Assembly (NCBI RefSeq): GCF_009695765.1
Contig: NZ_VUNI01000013.1
Span: 22,989-86,988 of the forward strand
Length of the DNA stretch: 64,000 bases
Direction: 5' to 3'
Source: Roseburia porci
GTDB taxonomy: Bacteria; Bacillota; Clostridia; Lachnospirales; Lachnospiraceae
Part shown: positions 1 through 7,114 of the stretch, one piece after another
Layout: every line of letters starts with the position of its first letter
How positions within the stretch are numbered: position 1 is the stretch's first letter
Program-made: the position numbers and the translations under genes
The notes under the pieces: generated by a model
The model's database searches: none
What the model saw: the letters and a program-made list of their open reading frames with translations, nothing else
Told to the model about the DNA's origin: nothing

Positions 1-60
1 ATTGCCAAGGATGTAGTTACATATGACTGCGTAGAAGCTCCATACGATGTTATTTACTAA
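1..60 (+). CDS. C-terminal end of an unidentified protein (partial)
   Basis: Frame 1 is open from the window edge and ends at TAA 58-60, giving 19 residues that end DVIY. The next gene starts 17 nt later with its own ribosome binding site, so this is probably the end of an upstream gene in the same transcription unit. Too little is present to name a family. Confidence 0.5.
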   Translation: MAKDVVTYDCVEAPYDVIY

Positions 61-77
61 AGAAAGAGGCGATATGT

Positions 78-974
78 ATGTTTTGCAATAAATGCGGACA
101 GGAAATTAAGCCTGGAGCAAAATTCTGTACCAAATGTGGAACTCCGGTTCCACAGGTACAGCAGCCTGCACCAGAGCAGCCGGCGAAACCAAAGAAAGCA
201 CAGCCTGCGCCAAAACAGTCGGTGACACCTGAGCAGGAACCACCGAAAAAGAATAAGAAACCGGTTTTTGTAATCCTTGTGATCATTCTGGTGATTCTTC
301 TGTTTGTATGTGGCGGACTGGTTGGATATTATATTACCCAGATTAGAGGAAACGATGATACTGTAGTAAGCGATGACAATGATAAAGACAAGGACACTGA
401 GTCTTTATCCAGGGAATCTGGCAAAAAGAGTAAAAAAGATTCTGAGACGGAAGAGGCTACAGAAGCTGTTTCAAAGAAAGGTGCACATGCAACAGTCGAT
501 GGAACAGAAGAATCCGAGGTAAAAGAGACTAACAAAGAACATACTTATCAGATTGTTGTAGCGGATGTTACATGGACGCAGGCATATCAGCAGGCAAAAG
601 AGGTTCCAAACGGACATCTTGCTACATTCGAAACACAGGAAGAAATGGACAAGGTAATTCAGCAGATCAATGCAGAAGGTCATAATGATATGATCTTTTG
701 GATCGGTATGACCAGACGAGGTGATTCTACCGATTATCAATGGGTAGATGAAAATGGAAAATCCGAAGGAAAGATGGAGAATTCCAACTCGAACTGGCTT
801 CAGGGAGAGCCGTCTTTCTATGACACGGACAACTCCAAAGACGAGTATTATGTAGATATGTTCTACTCCAGTTCCAATTCGAGATGGGTATGGAATGATG
901 TGCCGGATGATTTACTGGCATTGATTCCATCATATTCAGGAAAGGTTGGATACATTGTCGAAATTGAAGAATAG
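78..974 (+). CDS. Membrane protein: N-terminal zinc ribbon, one TM helix, C-type lectin-like domain
   Basis: 298 residues. Residues 3-21 form a zinc ribbon with two CxxC pairs (CNKCG and CTKCG). A Pro/Gln-rich linker and a lysine cluster lead into one hydrophobic helix at about residues 65-88, followed by an Asp/Glu/Lys/Ser-rich stalk to about 150. The last 145 residues look like a C-type lectin fold: HLATFETQEE near the start, WIGM in the middle and a WVWND-type strand near the end. By positive-inside logic the zinc ribbon is cytoplasmic and the lectin domain outside. The start is set by AGAAAGAGG at 61-69, 8 nt before ATG 78. The 3' end overlaps the next gene. Ligand unknown; the lectin-like fold need not bind sugar. 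Confidence 0.75.
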   Translation: MFCNKCGQEIKPGAKFCTKCGTPVPQVQQPAPEQPAKPKKAQPAPKQSVTPEQEPPKKNKKPVFVILVIILVILLFVCGGLVGYYITQIRGNDDTVVSDDNDKDKDTESLSRESGKKSKKDSETEEATEAVSKKGAHATVDGTEESEVKETNKEHTYQIVVADVTWTQAYQQAKEVPNGHLATFETQEEMDKVIQQINAEGHNDMIFWIGMTRRGDSTDYQWVDENGKSEGKMENSNSNWLQGEPSFYDTDNSKDEYYVDMFYSSSNSRWVWNDVPDDLLALIPSYSGKVGYIVEIEE

Positions 975-2268
975 ATCAAAACGTCATTTCAATAAGAATT
1001 GCTATATTTTTATAGCAATTCTTATTGTATTTATTGCTGTGTTGGCTATGGTATTCCTCATAGCAGCCCATGGAAAAAAACAAAAGAAAGTGTCAGAAGC
1101 TGATTCTGTTGTTACACAGATGACGGATTCGGAATATGAAAGTGATCTTGTAATTGAAGAGAGCACGGTAGAAGAGACAGAAATGCAGCTGATAGAAGAA
1201 AAGTCGCCGGAACAATTGCTGGAAGAACGGATCGATGCGAAGATGGCACAGATGACACTGGAGGAAAGAGTACTTCAGATGTTTATGATCACGCCGGAGG
1301 CACTGACTGGATATGGAACGGTAACAGCTGCCGGTGATGTGACGTATCAGTCGCTTCAGAAGTATCCGGTTGGAGGAATGATTCTTTTTGCACAGAATGT
1401 GATTGACCCGGATCAGCTTGGAACAATGAATGGGAATCTGCAGAATTATTCGGAAGAGATTACTGGACTGCCGATGTTTATTTCGGTAGATGAAGAGGGT
1501 GGAAAAGTCGCCCGTATTGCAAAGAATTCCAATTTTTCGGTGGAAACATTTTCGGATATGAGGTCGATTGGAGACTCTGGTGATACTACAAAAGCGTATG
1601 AAGTCGGAAATACAATTGGCGCTTATCTGAACCAGTATGGATTTAATCTGGATTTTGCACCGGATGCGGATGTACTTACGAATCCGGATAATCAGGTGAT
1701 TGGAACACGTTCTTTTGGAACCGATCCATATGTGGTATCCGAGATGACGCAGTCGGTTGTAAAAGGACTGGAAGACAATCAGGTATATGCATGTCTGAAA
1801 CACTTTCCGGGTCATGGAGCTACATCAGGGGACACACACGCCGGTTATGCATACACAGATAAGACGCTGGATGAATTAATGCAGAGTGAACTTGTTCCTT
1901 TTTCCAATGGAATTCAGAATGGAGTGCATTTTATTATGGTTTCCCATATTGCGGCACCACAGGTGACGGGAGACAATCTGCCGGCATCGTTATCTCCTTA
2001 TATGATCCAGACTGTTCTCAGGGAACAGATGGGATATGATGGAATTGTGATTACGGATGCTATGAATATGGGGGCAATCTCTGACAATTACGGAAGCGCT
2101 GATGCAGCAGTTCGGGCTGTCAATGCCGGTGCAGATATTGTGCTTATGCCAAAAGATTTTGCCAGCGCATACCAGGGCGTTTTAAATGCTGTGGAGAATG
2201 GAACAATCAGCACAGACCGGATCGATGAATCCGTGCGCAGGATCTTAAGGGTGAAGATGCAGCCATAA
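955..2268 (+). CDS. Membrane-anchored glycoside hydrolase family 3 protein (beta-N-acetylhexosaminidase-like)
   Basis: 437 residues from TTG 955. Another in-frame TTG lies at 946, but AGGAAAGG at 938-945 sits 9 nt before 955 and directly abuts 946. A basic N-terminus and one TM helix (about residues 15-40) act as a signal anchor, followed by an acidic linker. The catalytic domain covers about 90-435. KHFPGHG near residue 282 is the NagZ-type active-site loop and the Asp in VITDAMNMG (near 368) is the expected nucleophile. It is a single-domain GH3 like NagZ, so removal of N-acetylglucosamine from peptidoglycan or glycans outside the membrane is likely; the substrate is inferred. The gene begins inside the previous gene, and a strong hairpin (991-1026) lies in its anchor-coding region. 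Confidence 0.85.
   Translation: MSKLKNRSKRHFNKNCYIFIAILIVFIAVLAMVFLIAAHGKKQKKVSEADSVVTQMTDSEYESDLVIEESTVEETEMQLIEEKSPEQLLEERIDAKMAQMTLEERVLQMFMITPEALTGYGTVTAAGDVTYQSLQKYPVGGMILFAQNVIDPDQLGTMNGNLQNYSEEITGLPMFISVDEEGGKVARIAKNSNFSVETFSDMRSIGDSGDTTKAYEVGNTIGAYLNQYGFNLDFAPDADVLTNPDNQVIGTRSFGTDPYVVSEMTQSVVKGLEDNQVYACLKHFPGHGATSGDTHAGYAYTDKTLDELMQSELVPFSNGIQNGVHFIMVSHIAAPQVTGDNLPASLSPYMIQTVLREQMGYDGIVITDAMNMGAISDNYGSADAAVRAVNAGADIVLMPKDFASAYQGVLNAVENGTISTDRIDESVRRILRVKMQP
991..1026 (+). terminator. Perfect 16-bp hairpin just after the first gene's stop, inside the GH3 signal-anchor codons
   Basis: Arms 991-1006 and 1011-1026 are exact inverse complements around a TTTT loop. The hairpin starts 16 nt after the stop codon of the lectin-domain gene, where an intrinsic terminator would sit, and the sequence after it is T-rich but not a clean T run. 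It lies within codons for the GH3 TM helix, so it may act as a partial terminator or attenuator, or only as mRNA structure. Confidence 0.5.
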
Positions 2269-2350
2269 TGTAGAGTAGAGTTGAAGATACAGCTTTAATG
2301 TGGGGGGGGAAGATGTAGCCTTAATGCAGGGCTGAAGATACAGTCTTAAG
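2252..2350 (+). repeat. Four degenerate tandem copies of a ~19-bp motif at the 3' end of the GH3 gene
   Basis: Copies start at about 2252, 2282, 2308 and 2333 with the consensus GAAGATRYAGYCWTAATG. The first copy contains the last codons and stop of the GH3 gene; the others are outside it. Spacing is 25-30 bp. This looks like decayed tandem duplication of the gene end. Confidence 0.7.
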
Positions 2351-2391
2351 AAGAAGTTGCGCAATGATTGCGAATGTGCTAGTCTGAGAGC

Positions 2392-3420
2392 ATGATTAGT
2401 GCACAGGATAACAATATATATGTATATGAACAAATAAATAATGATGAGATACGTCTTCTTCGTGTATGGGGACAGTACTCAGTATTAACGATCCCGCAAA
2501 AGATCGGTGAACAGACAGTGACGGTGATCGGAGCATATTGCTTTGCTCCGGCATCAAAACTGTCGGAAGAATTGGAACAGGAGTGTGCGAACTATTTGAG
2601 AGAACATGCCCTGAAAGATTCATACCGGACGATTGCGGGAGATTTTTTATGCCGGATCATTCTGCCAGACAGTGTGCGCTGTCTGGAATCTTATGTTTTT
2701 TACAATTGCAGGGAATTAGAAGAAATCACAGCAGGAGCAGCACTTCGTGAAGTGAATGGAGATGCGCTTATGAATTGCCGGAAGCTTGGCAGGTTAAAGC
2801 TGCGGGAATCGGTTGACAGACCAACTGGTTTGTCATTTCTTCTGGGACAGATTACTTCGGAGATCGAAGTTGTGTTTCAGAAGGGAGATGTAAGACTCGT
2901 TTATCCAGAGTTTTCCGAAAGTTATGAAGAAATCGGACCGGCTCACATTTTCCATTTGCAGGTAGAGGGAGAAGGGTTCCGTGCAAGGAATCAGTTTCAG
3001 AGTGGTGTTGTGGATCTTGCCGGATATGACCAGGTGTTTGAAAATGCGGTTCGCACGGAATCGGCACAGACATTGATCAGGATGGCGTCCGACAGGCTCT
3101 GTTATCCGGCAGACATAAAAGAAGCGCACCGGTTACAGTATGAGGTATATCTGAGAGCGCATGAACAGGAATGGATGAGGATGCTTGTGCAAAATCAGGA
3201 TGAAGAGACCATGGAAGCAGCAGGAAAACAGGGACTGATCTCCAATCAGGCAAGGGAATATGCAGTGCAGGAAGCAGCTGCAAGTGGTTGGATCCGCGGA
3301 AGCGCGGCATTGCTGAGAGGTGCAGCGCAGCGGCGGAGTGTTATAGCACACCCAGATGAACTGCGACCGGATGGCATACAGGACGCTCCGGCGGACGTGG
3401 AGGATGAGTATAACTTTTAA
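2392..3420 (+). CDS. Leucine-rich-repeat (BspA-like) protein of the VWA/MoxR locus
   Basis: 342 residues with no signal peptide, so probably cytoplasmic. LRR_5/BspA-type strands are visible in the first half: LTIPQKIGEQTVTVIGAYCF near residues 33-52, then a helical insertion, then IILPDSVRCLESYVFYNC and two further turns to about residue 145. The second half is helical and rich in Glu/Gln/Ala and matches nothing I know. The gene precedes a VWA/metallopeptidase-like gene and a MoxR ATPase on the same strand and probably belongs to that set. ATG 2392 is kept because the first LRR strand needs these residues; its ribosome binding site is weak. Function unknown; a substrate-recognition role is inferred. 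Confidence 0.65.
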   Translation: MISAQDNNIYVYEQINNDEIRLLRVWGQYSVLTIPQKIGEQTVTVIGAYCFAPASKLSEELEQECANYLREHALKDSYRTIAGDFLCRIILPDSVRCLESYVFYNCRELEEITAGAALREVNGDALMNCRKLGRLKLRESVDRPTGLSFLLGQITSEIEVVFQKGDVRLVYPEFSESYEEIGPAHIFHLQVEGEGFRARNQFQSGVVDLAGYDQVFENAVRTESAQTLIRMASDRLCYPADIKEAHRLQYEVYLRAHEQEWMRMLVQNQDEETMEAAGKQGLISNQAREYAVQEAAASGWIRGSAALLRGAAQRRSVIAHPDELRPDGIQDAPADVEDEYNF

Positions 3421-3483
3421 CATGGGGGTTCTATCTAATCAGCTGTAGCAGAAAATGAACTTTGTTTTTTACGAAAAATGATG

Positions 3484-3649
3484 GATTCTCCGTAGCATAG
3501 GAAAAATGTTTGATTACGGAAAAATAACAGCTCTAAAACAGCTATTTTCAGGTGAATTCTCCGTACAGCCAAAGAAATCATTGATTACACCGATAAAATC
3601 AGAAAATGTGTGGGCGTAGAACAAAAAATACTGCAATTACGGAGAATTC
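3484..3649. repeat. Palindromic intergenic element, copy A (~166 bp)
   Basis: Begins GATTCTCCGTA and ends with ATTACGGAGAATTC, forming inverted termini. Internal blocks TTTGATTACGGA, GAATTCTCCG and AAGAAATCATTGATTACACCG occur in the same order in the element at 42525-42691. Copy A fills most of the gap between the LRR gene and the VWA gene. No coding potential is apparent. Confidence 0.7.
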
Positions 3650-3762
3650 TATCGAATGTGGACATGGCTTACGTTAGGAGATACGTGGCACATGGAAAAT
3701 ACAGAGTGTATAGGTTAAATAAGAAAGAATATTTTAAAAATAACAGAAAGGAGCGCAGGAGC

Positions 3763-5097
3763 ATGGAAAAGGCACAGACCCAGGAAGAATGGGAAGAACA
3801 GATGGGCTTTGAGATCCTGGATTATCTCAAAGGCGAAATTTATATGGATCTTCCATTTATGGAGCTTGCATTGTCAGCACTGGCTCCGAAAGGAAACAGC
3901 AATCTGCTTACTTTTGCAACAGATGGCATATGGCTGAATTTTGGACCTGCACATTTGATTGAAGTATTTAAAGAAAATACACAGTTTCTGGAAAGAGCAT
4001 ATCTTCATACCGTGTTACATTGCATCTATGCGCATCTTTGGATTGCAGGAACAAGGGAGCGCAGATTGTGGAATCTGTCGTGCGATATTGCAGTGGAATC
4101 GGTGATCGACAACCTGAATAAGCCTTGTACAAAAAGGATACTTGGATGGCAGAGACAGAGATTGTATCAGGTTATGGAAAAAGAAAAGCTGGTGTCAGCC
4201 GCGGAAATTTATGAATATCTTCTTGAGACAAAAAAGTTTTCGATAGAGGAACTGATTCTGGAATTCCATGTGGATGACCACAGATACTGGCCTGAGGAGA
4301 AGGATGTAAAACAAAGGCCGCAGATGCAGCAGGAGAACCAGAATCAGAAGAAGTGGCAGAAGATTGCAAGACAGATGCAGATGAAGAAAGAACAGAAAGG
4401 AAATGACCCGGACGAAGCAACAAAGGTTCTGCTCCGAAATGCAGCTGTCAATAAAGGCCGGAAAAGTTATGGAGATTTCCTGAAGAAATTCACAAGAAGG
4501 CAGGAAGAACTTCATCTGAATATGGAAGAATTTGACCTGACTTATTATACATATGGATTGGAGCATTATGGGAATATCCCACTTGTGGAACCATTAGAGA
4601 CAAAAGAAGAACAAAGAATCCGGGAACTTGTGATTGTGATTGATACCAGTTATTCTACCAGTGGAGAACTGGTGGAAGGTTTTTTGCAGGAGACATTTAC
4701 GATTCTGAAAGAAAAAGAGGCGTTTTTCCGCAATAATCGGGTGCACATTATTCAGTGTGACGATGCGGTGAGACAGGATGTGGAGGTTACGTCAGAGACA
4801 CAGATGGAAGCGTTACTTCAGCAGTTTTCACTTTGTGGAGGTGGAAATACAGACTTTCGCCCGGCATTTACATATGTTAATGAACTGGTATCCACAGGGA
4901 AATTGAAAGATCCGGGAGGACTCTTATATTTTACGGATGGAAATGGAATCTACCCGAAGAAGCAGCCACCATATAAGACGGCATTTCTTTTCCTAGGAGA
5001 TTATGATAAAGAAAAGGTTCCGGCGTGGGCAATGCAGCTGGCAATCGAGAAAGAAGAACTGCGCTATGCAAAAGAAAACCGGAGTCCATGCAGCTAA
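3763..5097 (+). CDS. VWA-like protein with DUF2201-type putative metallopeptidase N-domain
   Basis: 444 residues. The N-terminal half fits the putative metallopeptidase domain seen in DUF2201 proteins, with a histidine-rich helix HTVLHCIYAHLW near residues 85-96. The C-terminal third is a von Willebrand A domain: DTSYS (Asp near residue 294) is the MIDAS DxSxS, followed by GGGNTDF and LLYFTDGNG for the other metal-contact positions. VWA/MoxR pairs act as metal-dependent chaperones or assembly factors. ATG 3763 is chosen because AAAGGAG lies 9 nt upstream; the open frame extends back to 3610, but that part lies in the repeat element. A MoxR ATPase follows after a repeat-filled gap. The stop codon lies in a duplicated 18-bp motif. 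Confidence 0.8.
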   Translation: MEKAQTQEEWEEQMGFEILDYLKGEIYMDLPFMELALSALAPKGNSNLLTFATDGIWLNFGPAHLIEVFKENTQFLERAYLHTVLHCIYAHLWIAGTRERRLWNLSCDIAVESVIDNLNKPCTKRILGWQRQRLYQVMEKEKLVSAAEIYEYLLETKKFSIEELILEFHVDDHRYWPEEKDVKQRPQMQQENQNQKKWQKIARQMQMKKEQKGNDPDEATKVLLRNAAVNKGRKSYGDFLKKFTRRQEELHLNMEEFDLTYYTYGLEHYGNIPLVEPLETKEEQRIRELVIVIDTSYSTSGELVEGFLQETFTILKEKEAFFRNNRVHIIQCDDAVRQDVEVTSETQMEALLQQFSLCGGGNTDFRPAFTYVNELVSTGKLKDPGGLLYFTDGNGIYPKKQPPYKTAFLFLGDYDKEKVPAWAMQLAIEKEELRYAKENRSPCS

Positions 5098-5126
5098 GCA
5101 GAGCCACACAGCTAAACAGAGCCACA
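5091..5126 (+). repeat. 18-bp tandem duplication across the VWA gene stop codon
   Basis: Positions 5091-5108 and 5109-5126 are two copies of CAGCTAARCAGAGCCACA with one difference. The TAA of the first copy is the gene's stop codon. Confidence 0.8.
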
Positions 5127-5129
5127 TAT

Positions 5130-5500
5130 AGGCAATTGCGAAAAACTTATATGCGCTAGTTGTGCATAGCTGGGATTTATCGATTTTACTGCTTAGATCT
5201 CCAGTTTGGCGATTGAAACAGTATATATATTTTAAAATGAATGGAAAGCTTAAAGAAATACTGCTTGAAATCATCAAAACGATTTTTTAAACAGTAAATA
5301 TTCATTCAAATTGTTAGAAGGTTTAAATAAATACTGCTTAAAATCCCTAAAACGTTCTTTTAAACAGTAAATATTTTCCTAACCGTTAGAAAGCTTGAAC
5401 AAATACTGTTTGAAATCTCAAAATGTTCTTTCAAGCAGTATATACATTTATACATATTAGGCATTTGCTTAATGTAGATTCCCTAGTTTTGCAATTGCCT
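5130..5500. repeat. Non-coding element with inverted ends and four tandem hairpin units
   Basis: Ends are inverted repeats: AGGCAATTGC at 5130-5139 and GCAATTGCCT at 5491-5500, with flanking A/T runs also matching. Inside, a unit with a TACTGCTT-like left arm and an AAACAGTA-like right arm starts at 5187, 5259, 5332 and 5404, a period of 72-73 bp; the arms of each unit can pair over about 8-12 bp. It occupies the whole gap between the VWA and MoxR genes. No ORF of note is present. Confidence 0.75.
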
Positions 5501-5529
5501 AAATAGGACATAGAAAAGAGAGAGAGTAT

Positions 5530-7017
5530 ATGAATATCAGACAGGCAAAAGAAGAAATCAGACATACCGTGCAGGCATATCTATTGAAGGATGAAAGCGG
5601 TGCATACCGCATTCCATCCATCCGCCAGAGACCAGTCCTTCTGATGGGACCTCCGGGAATTGGAAAAACACAGATCATGGAGCAGATCGCAAGGGAATGC
5701 AGGATTGGACTGGTGTCATACACGATCACGCATCATACCAGACAGAGCGCTGTGGGACTGCCGATGATTGAACATGAAGAATTTGACGGAAAAACATATG
5801 CAGTAACGGAATATACGATGAGTGAGATCATTGCAAGTGTTTATGCAAGAATCCGGGATTATGGACAGAAAGAAGGAATTCTTTTTATTGATGAGATCAA
5901 CTGCGTATCAGAGACGCTGACACCTGCAATGCTTCAGTTTTTGCAGTGTAAGACGTTTGGTAATCAGGCGATTCCGGAAGGATGGATTATTGTAGCTGCG
6001 GGCAATCCCCCGGAATATAACAAATCAGTCCGTGAATTTGATGTGGTAACACTGGACCGTGTACGTTATCTGAATGTTGAAGCTGATCTTGATGTATGGA
6101 AATCTTATGCTGCCGCACAGCATATCCATGGTGCGATCTTAAGCTATCTGGAACTGAGACCGAAGAATTTCTATCGGATTGAAAATACTGTAGATGGATT
6201 GCAGTTTGTCACAGCCAGAGGCTGGGAAGACTTAAGCACTCTGATGCAGACCTATGAAGCACTGCAACTTCCGGTAACAGAGGAGGTAGTTCGTGAATTC
6301 ATCCGGAATGAGGAAGTGACTGAAGATTTCAGTGCGTATCTTGAGCTGTATCGCAAATACGAGGACGATTATCGGATTGACCGTATTCTTTCCGGAGATG
6401 TGCCTTCCGAGATTTATGCGCGTCTGCTTCATGCAGATTTTGATGAGCGGCTGAGTGTGGTGAACCTTCTTTTAGATGGATTGGAAAATGGCTATTCTGC
6501 AATATATTGGGAGAAGCATGTTACGGATCAGTGGTATGCATTTTTAAAGGATTACAAGAGCAGACTGGATCGCAGTACAGAGTTATCCACAGATGGAAAA
6601 GGGATATACGAAGAACTTCTTTCAGAAGTGGAAAAAGACGAACAGATGCGGGCAGAAAGTGGATATCTTACACCGGATGAGAAGAAAGCAGGTCAGCGGC
6701 TGATCGCCTTCTTAAAAGAGAATGCACCGGAGGCGTCAGACTATTTTGAACACGCGAGAAGTGGATTTTCCGTGCAGACAAAGACATTAGCAGAAGGCAA
6801 AAAAGCGTTGTCAGTACAGACGGAGCATGCATTTGATTTCATGGAAGCAGCATTCTCGGCAGGACAGGAGATGCTGGTGTTTGTGACCGGGCTTACGATG
6901 AGAAAAGAAGCCGCAGTATTCCTTGCAGCAAACCCGTGCGAACGGTATTTCAAGTATAATGAAGAACTGCTTGCTGGCACGAAAAAAGGCGAGATATTGA
7001 AGAAGCTGGAAAACTAA
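5530..7017 (+). CDS. MoxR-family AAA+ ATPase
   Basis: 495 residues, cytoplasmic. Walker A GPPGIGKT lies near residues 40-47, Walker B LFIDEIN near 118-124, and a sensor-1 strand IIVAAGNPPEYN near 153-164. After the AAA module there is a roughly 220-residue helical C-terminal region that I do not recognise. MoxR ATPases work with VWA proteins, and a VWA protein with an intact MIDAS lies directly upstream, so the pair probably remodels or matures a target complex. The two genes are separated by the 370-bp hairpin element, so co-transcription depends on read-through. ATG 5530 has a purine-rich AGAGAGAG upstream. The gene is followed by a strong promoter for the next gene. Confidence 0.85.
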   Translation: MNIRQAKEEIRHTVQAYLLKDESGAYRIPSIRQRPVLLMGPPGIGKTQIMEQIARECRIGLVSYTITHHTRQSAVGLPMIEHEEFDGKTYAVTEYTMSEIIASVYARIRDYGQKEGILFIDEINCVSETLTPAMLQFLQCKTFGNQAIPEGWIIVAAGNPPEYNKSVREFDVVTLDRVRYLNVEADLDVWKSYAAAQHIHGAILSYLELRPKNFYRIENTVDGLQFVTARGWEDLSTLMQTYEALQLPVTEEVVREFIRNEEVTEDFSAYLELYRKYEDDYRIDRILSGDVPSEIYARLLHADFDERLSVVNLLLDGLENGYSAIYWEKHVTDQWYAFLKDYKSRLDRSTELSTDGKGIYEELLSEVEKDEQMRAESGYLTPDEKKAGQRLIAFLKENAPEASDYFEHARSGFSVQTKTLAEGKKALSVQTEHAFDFMEAAFSAGQEMLVFVTGLTMRKEAAVFLAANPCERYFKYNEELLAGTKKGEILKKLEN

Positions 7018-7051
7018 AATGAAAAATAACCTCATTTGTAGTCGAAAATCA

Positions 7052-7080
7052 TTGACAGCATGTGTCGAAAGAACTATACT
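7052..7080 (+). promoter_or_regulatory. Sigma-A-type promoter for the secreted VWA protein
   Basis: TTGACA (7052-7057) and TATACT (7075-7080) are separated by 17 bp. GGAGG at 7103-7107 and ATG 7115 follow at normal distances. Confidence 0.8.
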
Positions 7081-7114
7081 TTTAGTGACAAAAAAGGAAA
7101 ATGGAGGTTATGAA

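Noticed and set aside
3610..3762. N-terminal extension of the VWA gene frame
   Set aside because: These codons lie partly in the palindromic repeat element, and ATG 3763 has an AAAGGAG at the right distance.
5187..5440. Regular ~72-bp repeats that could be mistaken for a CRISPR array
   Set aside because: Units are similar over their whole length, with no constant-repeat/variable-spacer pattern, each unit is itself a hairpin, and no cas genes are present.
7019..7114. N-terminal extension of the secreted VWA protein
   Set aside because: It contains the promoter and would bury the signal peptide.
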